A model generated the notes under the pieces. It was not told where the DNA came from, ran no database searches, and was given only the letters and a program-made list of their open reading frames with translations. A program made the position numbers and the translations under genes. Positions 1 to 7,149 of a DNA stretch of 17,444 bases are shown here, in pieces. Numbering within the stretch: position 1 is the first letter of the stretch; every line of letters begins with the position of its first letter. Source of the DNA: CAG-826 sp964654155 (lineage in GTDB: Bacteria > Bacillota_I > Bacilli_A > RFN20 > CAG-826); assembly GCA_964654155.1 (NCBI GenBank), contig CAZZGL010000025.1, positions 1 through 17,444 of the forward strand, read 5' to 3'.

Positions 1-237
1 TTTCAGTTTTTGAAAAAATCCTTTAAAACGGAATTTAATTATTTAATTGAGCATAGTTTTTTTTCTTTAATTTTCCACTAACTTCCGTATTTGATACGTG
101 ATAGATTTCTCTTCAACAATTACATAAAACAAGTTCTAAAATTAAAATAGAATTTTGACACTTTTTTATGAAATACATTCTCAAAAAATGTTTATCGTAA
201 TTTTATTGTTTTTAATTATTTTACTAATATATTTGAT
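1..237. other. AT-rich region without a recognisable gene
   Basis: I see no supportable gene here. Frame 1 is open from the window edge to a TAA at 79-81, giving a 26-residue low-complexity peptide that could be the tail of an upstream gene, but nothing confirms it. A small dyad, CGTAT-TTG-ATACG, lies at 86-98. The rest is A/T-rich spacer leading to the terminator of the minus-strand gene. Confidence 0.5.
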
Positions 238-280
238 AAAAAAAGTATTGTGATATCTGTTTTAATCGATACACAATACT
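238..280 (-). terminator. Rho-independent terminator of the zinc-ribbon gene
   Basis: Read on the minus strand, a perfect 9-bp stem (AGTATTGTG at 280-272, CACAATACT at 252-244) is extended by four more pairs past a bulge. It is followed directly by a run of about seven U. It lies just beyond the stop codon of the minus-strand gene at 308. On the plus strand the same hairpin is followed some 13 nt later by a 13-T run (294-306), but no plus-strand gene is seen upstream. Confidence 0.75.
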
Positions 281-307
281 ACTAAATAATCAATTTTTTT
301 TTTTTTA

Positions 308-799
308 TTAATTAACTTTTGTTCCACATTTTCGACAATATTCATCGTTAGGTTCTAATGTATTTCCACAACTAGAACATACTTTACGAGTTGGTCGACC
401 ACATTTAGGACAAAACATTTGATCTGATGTAATAGTGTTTCCACAAGCACAGTGATGATTGATTGTATTATCTATAAATTGTGATGTTCCTTTGGTAACT
501 AAAATAGCTAGACCCGCTCTTAGGAGATTTATTCCAACCATAATTAATAAGCTACCAGGTATAAAAAGAATAAAAGATAATCCATTATTATTTTGAGTAG
601 GGTATTGAAAACCATTGTTCATTTGACCAAAAAAGTTCAAATAAAAATTAATAAAACAAAATGCAATAGTGGCAATGCCTAAAATTAAGCATATAAGACC
701 GACAATAATCAAAGTTTTTCTAATTTTTATTGCTTTTTCTTTACTAACAATATCGTTAATGCCAGCGTTAATATTTTTGACATAATCCATAATTTTCAT
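308..799 (-). CDS. Two-helix membrane protein with double zinc ribbon
   Basis: A 163-residue protein of unknown function. The N-terminal ~28 residues are charged, two hydrophobic segments follow (about 29-55 and 74-101), and the C-terminal third carries two zinc-ribbon units: C117/C119-C130/C133 and C141/C144-C155/C158, each with a CxxCG knuckle. This arrangement is common in small Firmicutes membrane proteins annotated only as zinc-ribbon proteins; the ribbon probably faces the cytoplasm and binds nucleic acid or protein, which is inference. I chose the start at 799 because AAGGAG lies 11 nt upstream of it. An ATG at 826 in the same frame would place the start before that site and very close to the likely transcription start. 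The gene is divergent from prfA and has its own terminator, so it is probably a single-gene unit. Confidence 0.75.
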   Translation of the reverse strand: MKIMDYVKNINAGINDIVSKEKAIKIRKTLIIVGLICLILGIATIAFCFINFYLNFFGQMNNGFQYPTQNNNGLSFILFIPGSLLIMVGINLLRAGLAILVTKGTSQFIDNTINHHCACGNTITSDQMFCPKCGRPTRKVCSSCGNTLEPNDEYCRKCGTKVN

Positions 800-830
800 A
801 GAAATCGATTCTCCTTGCAAACTCATTTAT

Positions 831-860
831 ATTATATTTCTCTTAAAATTAAAATAAAAG
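831..860 (-). promoter_or_regulatory. Probable promoter of the zinc-ribbon gene
   Basis: On the minus strand a perfect TATAAT lies at 836-831. The -35 region about 17 bp upstream is T-rich without a good consensus. Transcription from here would begin near 824, giving a leader of about 25 nt that contains the AAGGAG of the 799 start. Confidence 0.4.
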
Positions 861-873
861 AATTTTTTGTTTC

Positions 874-902
874 TTTCGAATAAAAATATATTATGATATA
901 AT
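874..902 (+). promoter_or_regulatory. Probable prfA promoter
   Basis: A perfect TATAAT at 897-902 has only a weak -35 (TTTCGA, 874-879) 17 bp upstream. The predicted transcript starts near 909, so the in-frame TTG at 908 cannot be the start codon, while the ATG at 929 has a leader of about 20 nt. Confidence 0.5.
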
Positions 903-928
903 GACGCTTGCAAGAAAGTTGGGATATT

Positions 929-2005
929 ATGGAAGAACAAATGAGAAAGAGATTGGACGCCACAACTACTAGACTTGAAGAAGTAGAACGTCTATTAATG
1001 GAAGAAGATGTTATGAAAGATAGATTTCGTTATCGTGATTTATCTAAAGAAAGAGCGCATCTAGAACCAATTGTTGAAAAATATTTAGAATTCAAAAAAA
1101 CAGAAAGTAATTGTGAAGATGCTTTAATGATGTCTACGGATAGCGATCCTGAAATTGCATTAATGGGAAAAGAAGAACATAAAGAGTTATTAGTTCGTTT
1201 AGATCAATTAGTGGAAGAGTTAAAGATATTGATGATTCCTCGAGATCCTAATGATGATAAGAATATTATTGTTGAAATTAGAGGCGCGGTTGGTGGAGAT
1301 GAAGCTGACTTGTTTGCAGCTGATTTATTTAGAATGTATACTCGTTATGCTGAATCACAAGGATGGAAAATTCAAATGATTGATGAAAACTCATCGGGAT
1401 TAGGCGGTTTTTCTTTAGTTTCATTTATGATTAAAGGAGAAGGTGTTTATTCTAAACTTAAATTTGAATCAGGGGCACATCGAGTTCAACGAGTTCCAAA
1501 AACAGAATCACAAGGACGTATTCATACATCAATTGCTACCGTTCTAGTTATGCCTGAAGCTGAAGAAGTCGATGTTGTAATTAATCCAAATGATTTACAA
1601 ATAGATACATATCGTTCTCAAGGAGCAGGCGGACAAAACGTAAATAAAACTGAATCCGCAGTTCGTATCACTCATATTCCAACAGGAATTGTCGTAGCGT
1701 GTCAAGTTGAAAAATCACAAATTCAAAACCGTGAAATTGCTATGAATTTATTAAGAGCGCGAGTTCTAGCGGCTAAAGTTGCTGAACAAGAAGAACGTAT
1801 CGGTGCAGAAAGAAAGCTTAAAGTTGGTACAGGTGAACGTTCAGAAAAAATTAGAACATATAACTATCCACAAAATCGAGTTACTGACCATCGTATTGGA
1901 TTAACTATTCAAAAATTAGATCGTATTATGGAAGGCGATATTGAAGAAATAATCGAAGCGTTAATTCATGCTGATCAACAAGAAAAATTAGCTGAGGGAA
2001 TCTAA
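929..2005 (+). CDS. prfA: Peptide chain release factor 1 (RF1)
   Basis: RF1 reads UAA and UAG in the ribosomal A site and triggers peptide release. The 358-residue product is full length for the family. The stop-codon recognition motif is P190-K191-T192 (the RF1 PxT type, not the SPF of RF2), and the catalytic G234-G235-Q236 lies in the usual GAGGQNVNKTESAVR context. The glutamine is the substrate of PrmC, encoded directly downstream with a one-base overlap (TAATG). I chose ATG 929 over a TTG at 908 because a TATAAT at 897-902 would start the transcript at about 909. The Shine-Dalgarno sequence is poor (AAGAAAG, 912-918), and ATG 941 remains an alternative. The gene heads a cluster with prmC, the spoIIR-position gene, tsaC and rpiB, as in B. 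subtilis. Confidence 0.97.
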   Translation: MEEQMRKRLDATTTRLEEVERLLMEEDVMKDRFRYRDLSKERAHLEPIVEKYLEFKKTESNCEDALMMSTDSDPEIALMGKEEHKELLVRLDQLVEELKILMIPRDPNDDKNIIVEIRGAVGGDEADLFAADLFRMYTRYAESQGWKIQMIDENSSGLGGFSLVSFMIKGEGVYSKLKFESGAHRVQRVPKTESQGRIHTSIATVLVMPEAEEVDVVINPNDLQIDTYRSQGAGGQNVNKTESAVRITHIPTGIVVACQVEKSQIQNREIAMNLLRARVLAAKVAEQEERIGAERKLKVGTGERSEKIRTYNYPQNRVTDHRIGLTIQKLDRIMEGDIEEIIEALIHADQQEKLAEGI

Positions 2006-2850
2006 TGGCAACGATAAGGGAAGTATTAGAAATTGCAAAAAAAAGAATAGAATTAAAAGGGCTTGAAGAAAATGCAAGCCTTTTGCTTATGGAAGAAGTT
2101 AATGGTTTTACTAACAGAACTTCGCTATTATTGAATTTAGATAGTGAAATGAAAAATGAAGATTTATTTAATTTTTATTTAATGGAATATCTTTCTTTTA
2201 AACCAGTTCAGTATATATTACATAAAGCATGGTTTTTAGGAGAAACGTTTTATGTAGATAAAAGAGTATTGATTCCAAGAATGGAGACAGAAGAATTAGT
2301 GGAGAAGGCTATTGAGATTGCTTCAAAAATAAATGAACCACTTATTTATGATGTTTGTACTGGTTCTGGATGTATTGCTTTAACTTTGGCAAAAAGATTA
2401 AAAAATGCTTCAATTGTTGGCAGTGATATTTCAAGTGATGCTTTAGAGGTAGCAAATATCAACAGAAATGCCTTAAAAGTTAATAATGTTAAGTTTATTG
2501 AATCGGATTTATTTATAAAATATCCTCTTGTCAAAGCGGATATTATCGTTTCAAATCCTCCTTATGTAGATAAAAGTGAAGTTCTTGATAAAATGGTTAA
2601 AGATTTTGAACCTTCTTTTGCATTAATTCCACCTTCTGGTAATGGATTAGAGTTTTATCAAAGATTTTTTATTGCCTTACCTTCGTATTTAAAAGAAGGA
2701 GGCTATTTTATTGCAGAATTTGGTGAAAATCAAAAAGATGATATTGAATTAATGATAAAAAAGTTTCTTTCAAATAGTAAAGTGACTTTTTATAAAGATA
2801 TATCTTCTAAAGATCGTTTTTTTGTCCTTCAATTTTTTCGTTTAAATTAA
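2005..2850 (+). CDS. prmC: Release-factor glutamine N5-methyltransferase
   Basis: PrmC (HemK) uses S-adenosylmethionine to methylate the glutamine of the GGQ motif in RF1 and RF2, raising termination efficiency. At 281 residues it is the normal size. A helical N-terminal domain that grips the release factor occupies about residues 1-75. The Rossmann methyltransferase domain follows, with SAM-binding motif VCTGSGCIALTLA and the catalytic N184-P185-P186-Y187 that holds the target amide. The ATG overlaps the prfA stop by one base, so the two are translationally coupled. Both substrates, RF1 and RF2, are encoded in this window. The last codons overlap the -35-like element of a promoter for the next gene. 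Confidence 0.96.
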   Translation: MATIREVLEIAKKRIELKGLEENASLLLMEEVNGFTNRTSLLLNLDSEMKNEDLFNFYLMEYLSFKPVQYILHKAWFLGETFYVDKRVLIPRMETEELVEKAIEIASKINEPLIYDVCTGSGCIALTLAKRLKNASIVGSDISSDALEVANINRNALKVNNVKFIESDLFIKYPLVKADIIVSNPPYVDKSEVLDKMVKDFEPSFALIPPSGNGLEFYQRFFIALPSYLKEGGYFIAEFGENQKDDIELMIKKFLSNSKVTFYKDISSKDRFFVLQFFRLN

Positions 2851-2868
2851 GTTTAATTGTCCACACTT
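2840..2868 (+). promoter_or_regulatory. Sigma-F-like promoter of the spoIIR-position gene
   Basis: GTTTA (2840-2844), 14 nt, then GTCCACACTT (2859-2868). The known sigma-F consensus is about GYWTA and GGNNANAMTW; only the second G of the -10 fails. TGAGGTGA follows at 2873-2880 and ATG at 2888. The same arrangement, aligned without gaps, precedes the SpoIIQ-like gene at 4584. A transcript starting 5-7 nt after the -10 would begin almost at the Shine-Dalgarno, which is unusually short. No reporter data; inferred from the repeated arrangement. Confidence 0.45.
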
Positions 2869-2887
2869 TTATTGAGGTGAGGATAAG

Positions 2888-3283
2888 ATGAAAAATTATG
2901 TTTTATTTGGTTTAATAACTTTAACTGCTTCTTTAGGAGTTCTTGATGTTCCAGAACAACCATTTTCTTATACTTATGAAATTGTTTCTGCATCTAGAAA
3001 ACCTAGCGATATGACTGAATTATATTATTATAAAGAACAGTTAATTGATACATATGAGCTATATTTTATGAATTTAGAGGCAGATAAAATAGAACAAGCG
3101 GTTAAAAATAGTATATCGGTTTTTAAATTTAATGATGATGCGAGACCTTATTATATTAATGGTACAATAGTTGTTTTATTAAAAGAAGCAAAAGGTGTAT
3201 CGTTGAAGGGTGAATTACGAACTAGTGAATGTGATAAAACAGTAATCAGAGAAAAATTTTATATCTTTGATTTATTTTCATAA
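2888..3283 (+). CDS. Small exported protein in the spoIIR position
   Basis: A 131-residue protein. Residues 4-18 are hydrophobic after one lysine, as in a short signal peptide or membrane anchor, and the rest is polar. It lies between prmC and tsaC (ywlC), exactly where Bacillus carries spoIIR. SpoIIR is a forespore-secreted signal that activates SpoIIGA to process pro-sigma-E. Weak resemblance supports this: an EIVSAS segment followed by an amphipathic helix containing K and D/E, where SpoIIR has its R-x-x-ANS region, and a C-terminus rich in aromatic residues. It is shorter than Bacillus SpoIIR (about 220 residues) and lacks the conserved NWWCVLFPPLC-type block, so it is either a reduced, strongly diverged SpoIIR or an unrelated protein. 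The upstream promoter-like module is shared with the SpoIIQ-like gene. Start fixed by AGGTGAGG seven nt upstream. The gene is surely real; the SpoIIR identity is a hypothesis. Confidence 0.7.
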   Translation: MKNYVLFGLITLTASLGVLDVPEQPFSYTYEIVSASRKPSDMTELYYYKEQLIDTYELYFMNLEADKIEQAVKNSISVFKFNDDARPYYINGTIVVLLKEAKGVSLKGELRTSECDKTVIREKFYIFDLFS

Positions 3284-3316
3284 TAGATTTGTGATACTAT
3301 GTTTTCGGTGATACGT

Positions 3317-3931
3317 ATGAAAACATTACTTTTATCTTCTAAAGAATTGGAAATTGCTAAACAATTATTACTTATCGGTGAAATTGTTGGCTTTCCAACT
3401 GAAACTGTTTATGGATTAGGGGTTATTTATGATCAAAAAGAAGCTTTTGAAAAGTTGATGATAGCTAAAAATAGACCAGAAAATAAGCCATTTACCTTAA
3501 TGTGTTCTTCTTTAGAAATGATTGAAAGGTATGCTGATATTAACAACAAAGTAAAAATGTTGATTAGACGTTTTATGCCAGGCCCATTAACATTAATTGT
3601 TAAGAGTAAAAAAGGACTTCCTAATTATGTTACGGCAGGCGGAGAATATGTTGGTGTTCGTATTAGCGAACATCATCTTGTGATTGATTTAATTAGAAGA
3701 GTGGGAAAGCCACTTCTTGTTCCTAGCGCGAATAAATCTGGAGAAGAGTCATTATCTTTATATAAAGATGTTTATCGTAAATTTAATGGTGAAATTGCAG
3801 GATTAATTAAAGAAAATGCTTTAAATGATTTACCATCGACAATTATTAAAATTGAAGATGATAAGCTTATATGTATAAGAAAAGGAAGTTTATCTTTAGA
3901 AGAAATAGATGAGTATTGGAGGAGTTTATAA
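3317..3931 (+). CDS. tsaC: Threonylcarbamoyl-AMP synthase, short TsaC/YrdC form
   Basis: This enzyme makes threonylcarbamoyl-AMP from threonine, bicarbonate and ATP for the t6A modification at position 37 of ANN-decoding tRNAs. The YrdC fold is complete: PTETVYGLG at residues 27-35, the K51-N-R53-P substrate motif, and a SANKSGE motif in the second half. At 204 residues it has only the catalytic domain; B. subtilis YwlC carries an extra C-terminal Sua5 domain, which is absent here. The start is uncertain. ATG 3317 begins at MKTLLL and has a weak GGTGAT upstream; an in-frame ATG at 3299 would add six residues. The stop overlaps the rpiB start (TAATG). Confidence 0.92.
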   Translation: MKTLLLSSKELEIAKQLLLIGEIVGFPTETVYGLGVIYDQKEAFEKLMIAKNRPENKPFTLMCSSLEMIERYADINNKVKMLIRRFMPGPLTLIVKSKKGLPNYVTAGGEYVGVRISEHHLVIDLIRRVGKPLLVPSANKSGEESLSLYKDVYRKFNGEIAGLIKENALNDLPSTIIKIEDDKLICIRKGSLSLEEIDEYWRSL

Positions 3932-4371
3932 TGAAAATTGTAGTTGCATGTGATCATGGTGGATTAGAATTAAAAGAATTAATAAAAGAATATCTTGGAA
4001 AACAAGGATATAATGTTATTGATTGTGGAACAAATAATAAGGACTCATGTGATTATCCTATTTTTGCTTTTGAAGCTGCAAATATGGTTGCAAATCATGA
4101 AGTGGATTTGGGAATTCTTGTTTGTACAACGGGAGAAGGTATAATGATTGCCGCGAATAAAGTTAAAGGAATTAGATGCGCTTTAGGTTATTCTGATGAG
4201 GTAACTAAATTATGTCGTCAGCATAATAACGCAAATATGATTGCCTTTGGACAAGGATATATGAACGCCGAAGATGTTTTAAATAGAGTAAAAATTTTTA
4301 TTGAAACTCCTTTTGAAGGTGGAAGACATGAAAGAAGAGTTTCATTAATTGACAATTATAAAGATGAATAA
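3931..4371 (+). CDS. rpiB: Ribose-5-phosphate isomerase B
   Basis: RpiB interconverts ribose 5-phosphate and ribulose 5-phosphate in the non-oxidative pentose phosphate pathway; relatives also act on allose, galactose or other sugar phosphates. The 146-residue protein has the family landmarks: an N-terminal CDHGG loop, the catalytic C65 in LVCTTGEG, IAANKVKGIRCALG, and the QHNNAN loop. The usual CGTG is CTTG, so the glycine after the catalytic cysteine is threonine. This may only mark a subgroup, but it leaves the exact sugar substrate less certain. Start at 3931 is set by GGAGGAG (3918-3924) six nt upstream and by the one-base overlap with tsaC; an upstream in-frame start is not needed. A terminator follows at 4387. 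Confidence 0.95.
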   Translation: MKIVVACDHGGLELKELIKEYLGKQGYNVIDCGTNNKDSCDYPIFAFEAANMVANHEVDLGILVCTTGEGIMIAANKVKGIRCALGYSDEVTKLCRQHNNANMIAFGQGYMNAEDVLNRVKIFIETPFEGGRHERRVSLIDNYKDE

Positions 4372-4386
4372 GTAATTATGTTTCTT

Positions 4387-4434
4387 ATAAGCTAAAATTG
4401 AGATTATTAAATTTCAATAAGGCTTATTTTTTTT
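4387..4434 (+). terminator. Terminator after rpiB
   Basis: ATAAGC (4387-4392) pairs with GCTTAT (4422-4427), with an inner ATTGA/TCAAT stem between them, and eight T follow. It would end the prfA-rpiB transcript and separate it from the SpoIIQ-like gene. Confidence 0.55.
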
Positions 4435-4536
4435 ACATATATTTAAAAGGAATTAATAAAAAAATCTTGAAGTAATTGATATGAAGATATTGTGAAATTA
4501 AATAATGAATCTTTTTCGGTTTTTAAAATAATTTTT

Positions 4537-4565
4537 GTATACATTTTTTATTTACGACCACAATG
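4537..4565 (+). promoter_or_regulatory. Sigma-F-like promoter of the SpoIIQ-like gene
   Basis: GTATA (4537-4541), 14 nt, then GACCACAATG (4556-4565); only the second G of the sigma-F -10 consensus is missing. TGAGGTGA at 4570-4577 and ATG at 4584 follow. From GTATA to TGAGGTGA it aligns without gaps to 2840-2880, with 26 of 41 bases identical. TATACA at 4538-4543 could alternatively serve as a vegetative -10, but no good -35 is present. Confidence 0.5.
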
Positions 4566-4583
4566 ATAGTGAGGTGAATAAAA

Positions 4584-5279
4584 ATGGATGAACAAAGAAG
4601 ACAAGTACCTGAATGGCGAAAAGAAACACGTGTTGGAATAATTATTGCAGTATCTGCAGTTGTACTTTTTGGTGGTATGTATGCAATATCACAAATTGTT
4701 AGAAGCAATAATAACATAAGTAGTACAACAGGACCGATGATAAGCTTAACTACGACATCGACCACTACTAACATAACTACAAGTGGAGGAGAAGTGGTGG
4801 ATCCAGTTTACGATCCTCTTGCAGAAAACTTATTAAAGCCATTTACAGTTGATACTACAATCGCTCGTTATTTTTATGATATGAGCGATGATGAAGAAAC
4901 TAGAAGCAATGCAATTGTGGAAGTTCCAGGTAAGACAAATACTTATACTAAAAGCGTAGGTGTTGATTATGTTTATAAGGAATCATTCTCAATCTTAGCA
5001 TCATGTTCAGGAACGGTTATTTCAAAATCAAATGATTTGATATATGGAAATATTGTTGTTATTGAACACGTTAGTGGAATTAAAACAACCTATGCTTCTT
5101 TAGGTGAAATCAAAGTTAATAAAGGCGATGAAGTTCATCAAGGAGATGTTATTGGAAAATCAGGTACTTCAACTTATACTAGTGGATTAGGTGAATCATT
5201 ACATTTTGAAATCTGTAAAGGTGAAAAACAATACATTAATCCAGAGAAATCCTATAATCAATTAGTAAAAAGTTTATAA
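4584..5279 (+). CDS. spoIIQ: SpoIIQ-like degenerate LytM (M23) protein
   Basis: A 231-residue single-pass membrane protein with a short charged N-terminus, one helix at about 18-40, a Thr/Ser-rich linker (about 50-67) and an extracytoplasmic M23/LytM domain. From about residue 92 it follows the pattern I recall for B. subtilis SpoIIQ: aromatic Y-F/Y pair, D-EE-x-A stretch, N-TYxxSxGxD, SGTVxxxxxD, GxxVxxEHxxGxxTxYxSLxEIxVxxGDxVxQxxVIGKSG, xHFEI, and NP. SpoIIQ sits in the forespore membrane and contacts SpoIIIAH across the intermembrane space during engulfment. Zinc ligands are lost: the HxGxD motif reads S124-V-G-V-D128, and the second motif reads S205-L-H207, so it cannot be an ordinary endopeptidase. 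Bacillus SpoIIQ also lacks the first ligand, but this copy has lost one more. Good GAGGTGA Shine-Dalgarno. The alternative is a vegetative LytM-like envelope factor. Confidence 0.8.
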   Translation: MDEQRRQVPEWRKETRVGIIIAVSAVVLFGGMYAISQIVRSNNNISSTTGPMISLTTTSTTTNITTSGGEVVDPVYDPLAENLLKPFTVDTTIARYFYDMSDDEETRSNAIVEVPGKTNTYTKSVGVDYVYKESFSILASCSGTVISKSNDLIYGNIVVIEHVSGIKTTYASLGEIKVNKGDEVHQGDVIGKSGTSTYTSGLGESLHFEICKGEKQYINPEKSYNQLVKSL

Positions 5280-5302
5280 TTTATTTAGGAATTTTTGAAA
5301 TT

Positions 5303-5334
5303 GCTCTCTAATTAATATTAAGGGGGCTTTTTTT
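5303..5334 (+). terminator. Terminator whose 3' arm is the comFA ribosome binding site
   Basis: GCTCTC (5303-5308) pairs with GGGGGC (5322-5327) using two G-U pairs, and TAAT/ATTA closes inside it with A5321 bulged. Seven T (5328-5334) follow and the comFA ATG is the next base. The comFA Shine-Dalgarno AGGGGG is inside the 3' arm. Confidence 0.65.
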
Positions 5335-6462
5335 ATGAATAGATGTCCTAAGTGTGGAAATACAAATCCAATTTATTTTGCTTTAAGAAATGGAAAATGG
5401 TATTGTCGTAAATGTATTGCTTTTAATGAAGAAAGGGTTGTTTATACATTAAGAGAAAATAATGAAAGTCAATTGAAACTTGATTATTCTTTAACAAAAG
5501 AACAACAAATGATTGCTAACCATCTTATTAAGCAATATCAAAATAAAAGAAATTCCTTAGTGCACGCTGTTTGTGGAGCGGGGAAAACAGAAATTGTATT
5601 TCCTCTTATTGAATATGTTTTAAACACAGGAGGTCGAGTTGGATTTGCTATTCCGCGTAAAGATGTTGTAATTGAATTGTTTTCAAGAATAAGAAATGCA
5701 TTTCCAAATAATCATGTTATTGCTTTATATGGAGGAAATAATAAGAAAAAAGTTGGTGATATTATAATCTTAACAATGCATCAAATATATCGTTATGAAA
5801 AATATTTTGATTTGTTAATTGCGGACGAAATCGATGCATTTCCTTTTAAAAACAATGAAGTATTAGAGAACTTTTTCTTTAAGTCGGTTAAAGGTAATTA
5901 TGTTATGATGTCGGCAACTCCTAGTAAAGATGTAATCAAAAGTTTTGCTAAAGAAGATATTTTTACTTTGTCAAAAAGATTTCATGGGAAAAAAATACCT
6001 GAACCACAAATAATAATAAAAAAAGGAAAAAATCAAGATTTGCATTTAATAAGAAAAATAAAAAATTATATTAAAAATAAAAAACCTTGTTTAATATTTG
6101 TGCCATCAATAGAAGAATCAAACAGAATCGCGTATTTTTTAAGTTTTTTTAATATAAAAGTAGAATCTGTTAATTCTAAAAAAGAATCTAAGAAAATCAT
6201 TGATATATTTAAAAAAGGTGGCTACGATGTATTGGTTACAACCTCAATATTAGAAAGAGGAATAACAATTAAATCTTTACAGGTAATTATTTATCATGCG
6301 GATAATAAAATTTTTACAAGCGAAGTTTTAGAGCAAATAAGTGGAAGGGTAGGAAGAAAAAAAGATGATCCCACTGGTGAAGTTATTTTTTTAGGAGATA
6401 GTGTTACTTCTTATATGGTTGAGGCGATAAAATCAATACAGAAACATAATGAAAGTTTGTAA
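5335..6462 (+). CDS. comFA: ComFA, DNA-uptake helicase/translocase
   Basis: ComFA is a cytoplasmic-side superfamily 2 ATPase that drives transforming DNA through the competence channel. The N-terminus holds a four-cysteine zinc finger (C4, C7, C24, C27). Helicase motifs follow in order: C80-G-A-G-K84-T85 (Walker A), D164-E-I-D167 in IADEIDAFPF (the ComFA version of the DEAD box), MSATPS (motif III), TTSILERGITI, and SGRVGRK (motif VI). At 375 residues it is shorter than the ~460 of B. subtilis ComFA but keeps all motifs. Its stop lies 14 nt inside comFC. Its ribosome binding site is embedded in the preceding terminator. Start ATG 5335 puts the first zinc cysteine at residue 4. No other late-competence gene is in the window, so actual transformability is unknown. 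Confidence 0.95.
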   Translation: MNRCPKCGNTNPIYFALRNGKWYCRKCIAFNEERVVYTLRENNESQLKLDYSLTKEQQMIANHLIKQYQNKRNSLVHAVCGAGKTEIVFPLIEYVLNTGGRVGFAIPRKDVVIELFSRIRNAFPNNHVIALYGGNNKKKVGDIIILTMHQIYRYEKYFDLLIADEIDAFPFKNNEVLENFFFKSVKGNYVMMSATPSKDVIKSFAKEDIFTLSKRFHGKKIPEPQIIIKKGKNQDLHLIRKIKNYIKNKKPCLIFVPSIEESNRIAYFLSFFNIKVESVNSKKESKKIIDIFKKGGYDVLVTTSILERGITIKSLQVIIYHADNKIFTSEVLEQISGRVGRKKDDPTGEVIFLGDSVTSYMVEAIKSIQKHNESL

Positions 6463-7072
6463 TGTTTGCCTTAAAGAATTAACTCCTGATGAGGAAGATA
6501 ATTTATTTTCTTTTTTCCATCCTGAATTTAGTATTTGTTTTTCTTGTTTAAATGAATTAAGACCGGTTTTTAAAACGATTATATTTCAAGATGTTGAATT
6601 AACTTATATTTATGAATATGATGCAGTTATTCAAAATCTGTTATTTCTTTTTAAAGGGCAAAAAGATTATGACTTAAAAGATATTTTTCTAACTCCAATA
6701 ATTAACGAATTAAAAATTAAATATCATGGATATGTTCTTATACCCATACCTTCTTCAAAAGAACATGAAAACGAAAGAGGTTTTTCTCATATTCAAGAAA
6801 TGTTTGGGGTATTAAAATTGCCATTTATTGATATTTTAGAAAAAGCAGAAAACATTAAGCAATCGAGTTTATCTAGAAAAAAGCGTTGGGAAAATAGAGC
6901 AAATATAGTTTATAATGGCGAGTATATTAAAGAAGGACTTAAGCTATTAATTGTGGATGATGTTATGACAACAGGAGCTACATTAACTGCAGCTTTAGAA
7001 ATTGTTAGGAAGTTTAATCCAAAAGAAATAAAAATTCTCATAATGTCGAAAAAGGTAAAAATAAGGCGATGA
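6449..7072 (+). CDS. comFC: ComFC, competence phosphoribosyltransferase-like protein
   Basis: ComFC is a small cytoplasmic partner of ComFA needed for single-stranded DNA entry in transformable Firmicutes; the family resembles type I phosphoribosyltransferases (the E. coli relative is GntX). The 207 residues contain a four-cysteine zinc finger (C4, C7, C30, C33) and a PRPP-binding loop LLIVDDVMTTGAT with acidic pair D170-D171. The gene overlaps comFA by 14 nt, so expression is coupled. No comFB lies between them. Its stop codon is UGA, evidence for the standard genetic code. An A/T-only hairpin follows but no convincing terminator. Confidence 0.94.
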   Translation: MKVCNVCLKELTPDEEDNLFSFFHPEFSICFSCLNELRPVFKTIIFQDVELTYIYEYDAVIQNLLFLFKGQKDYDLKDIFLTPIINELKIKYHGYVLIPIPSSKEHENERGFSHIQEMFGVLKLPFIDILEKAENIKQSSLSRKKRWENRANIVYNGEYIKEGLKLLIVDDVMTTGATLTAALEIVRKFNPKEIKILIMSKKVKIRR

Positions 7073-7149
7073 GTTTTTAATGAAAAAACATTGAAAAAGT
7101 TTATTATTTAGGTGTAGCAGTAAATTGATTTAGAAAGGTGGTAAAAGGC

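Noticed and set aside
2346..2534. Minus-strand frame inside prmC, and similar antisense frames in uvrB, prfB and elsewhere
   Set aside because: They are shadows of conserved plus-strand genes, without ribosome binding sites or recognisable products.
5295..5321. TTGAAA-N15-TATTAA as a comFA promoter
   Set aside because: The spacer is too short and the transcript would begin almost at the ATG, excluding the Shine-Dalgarno.
7078..7101. Hairpin of A/T pairs after comFC as a terminator
   Set aside because: TTTTTAATG and CATT-G-AAAAA can pair, but there is hardly any G/C in the stem and no T-run after it.
7091..7120. TTGAAA with TAGCAG as a promoter for the cold-shock gene
   Set aside because: The -10 matches only three of six positions. 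A promoter must exist nearby, but I cannot place it.
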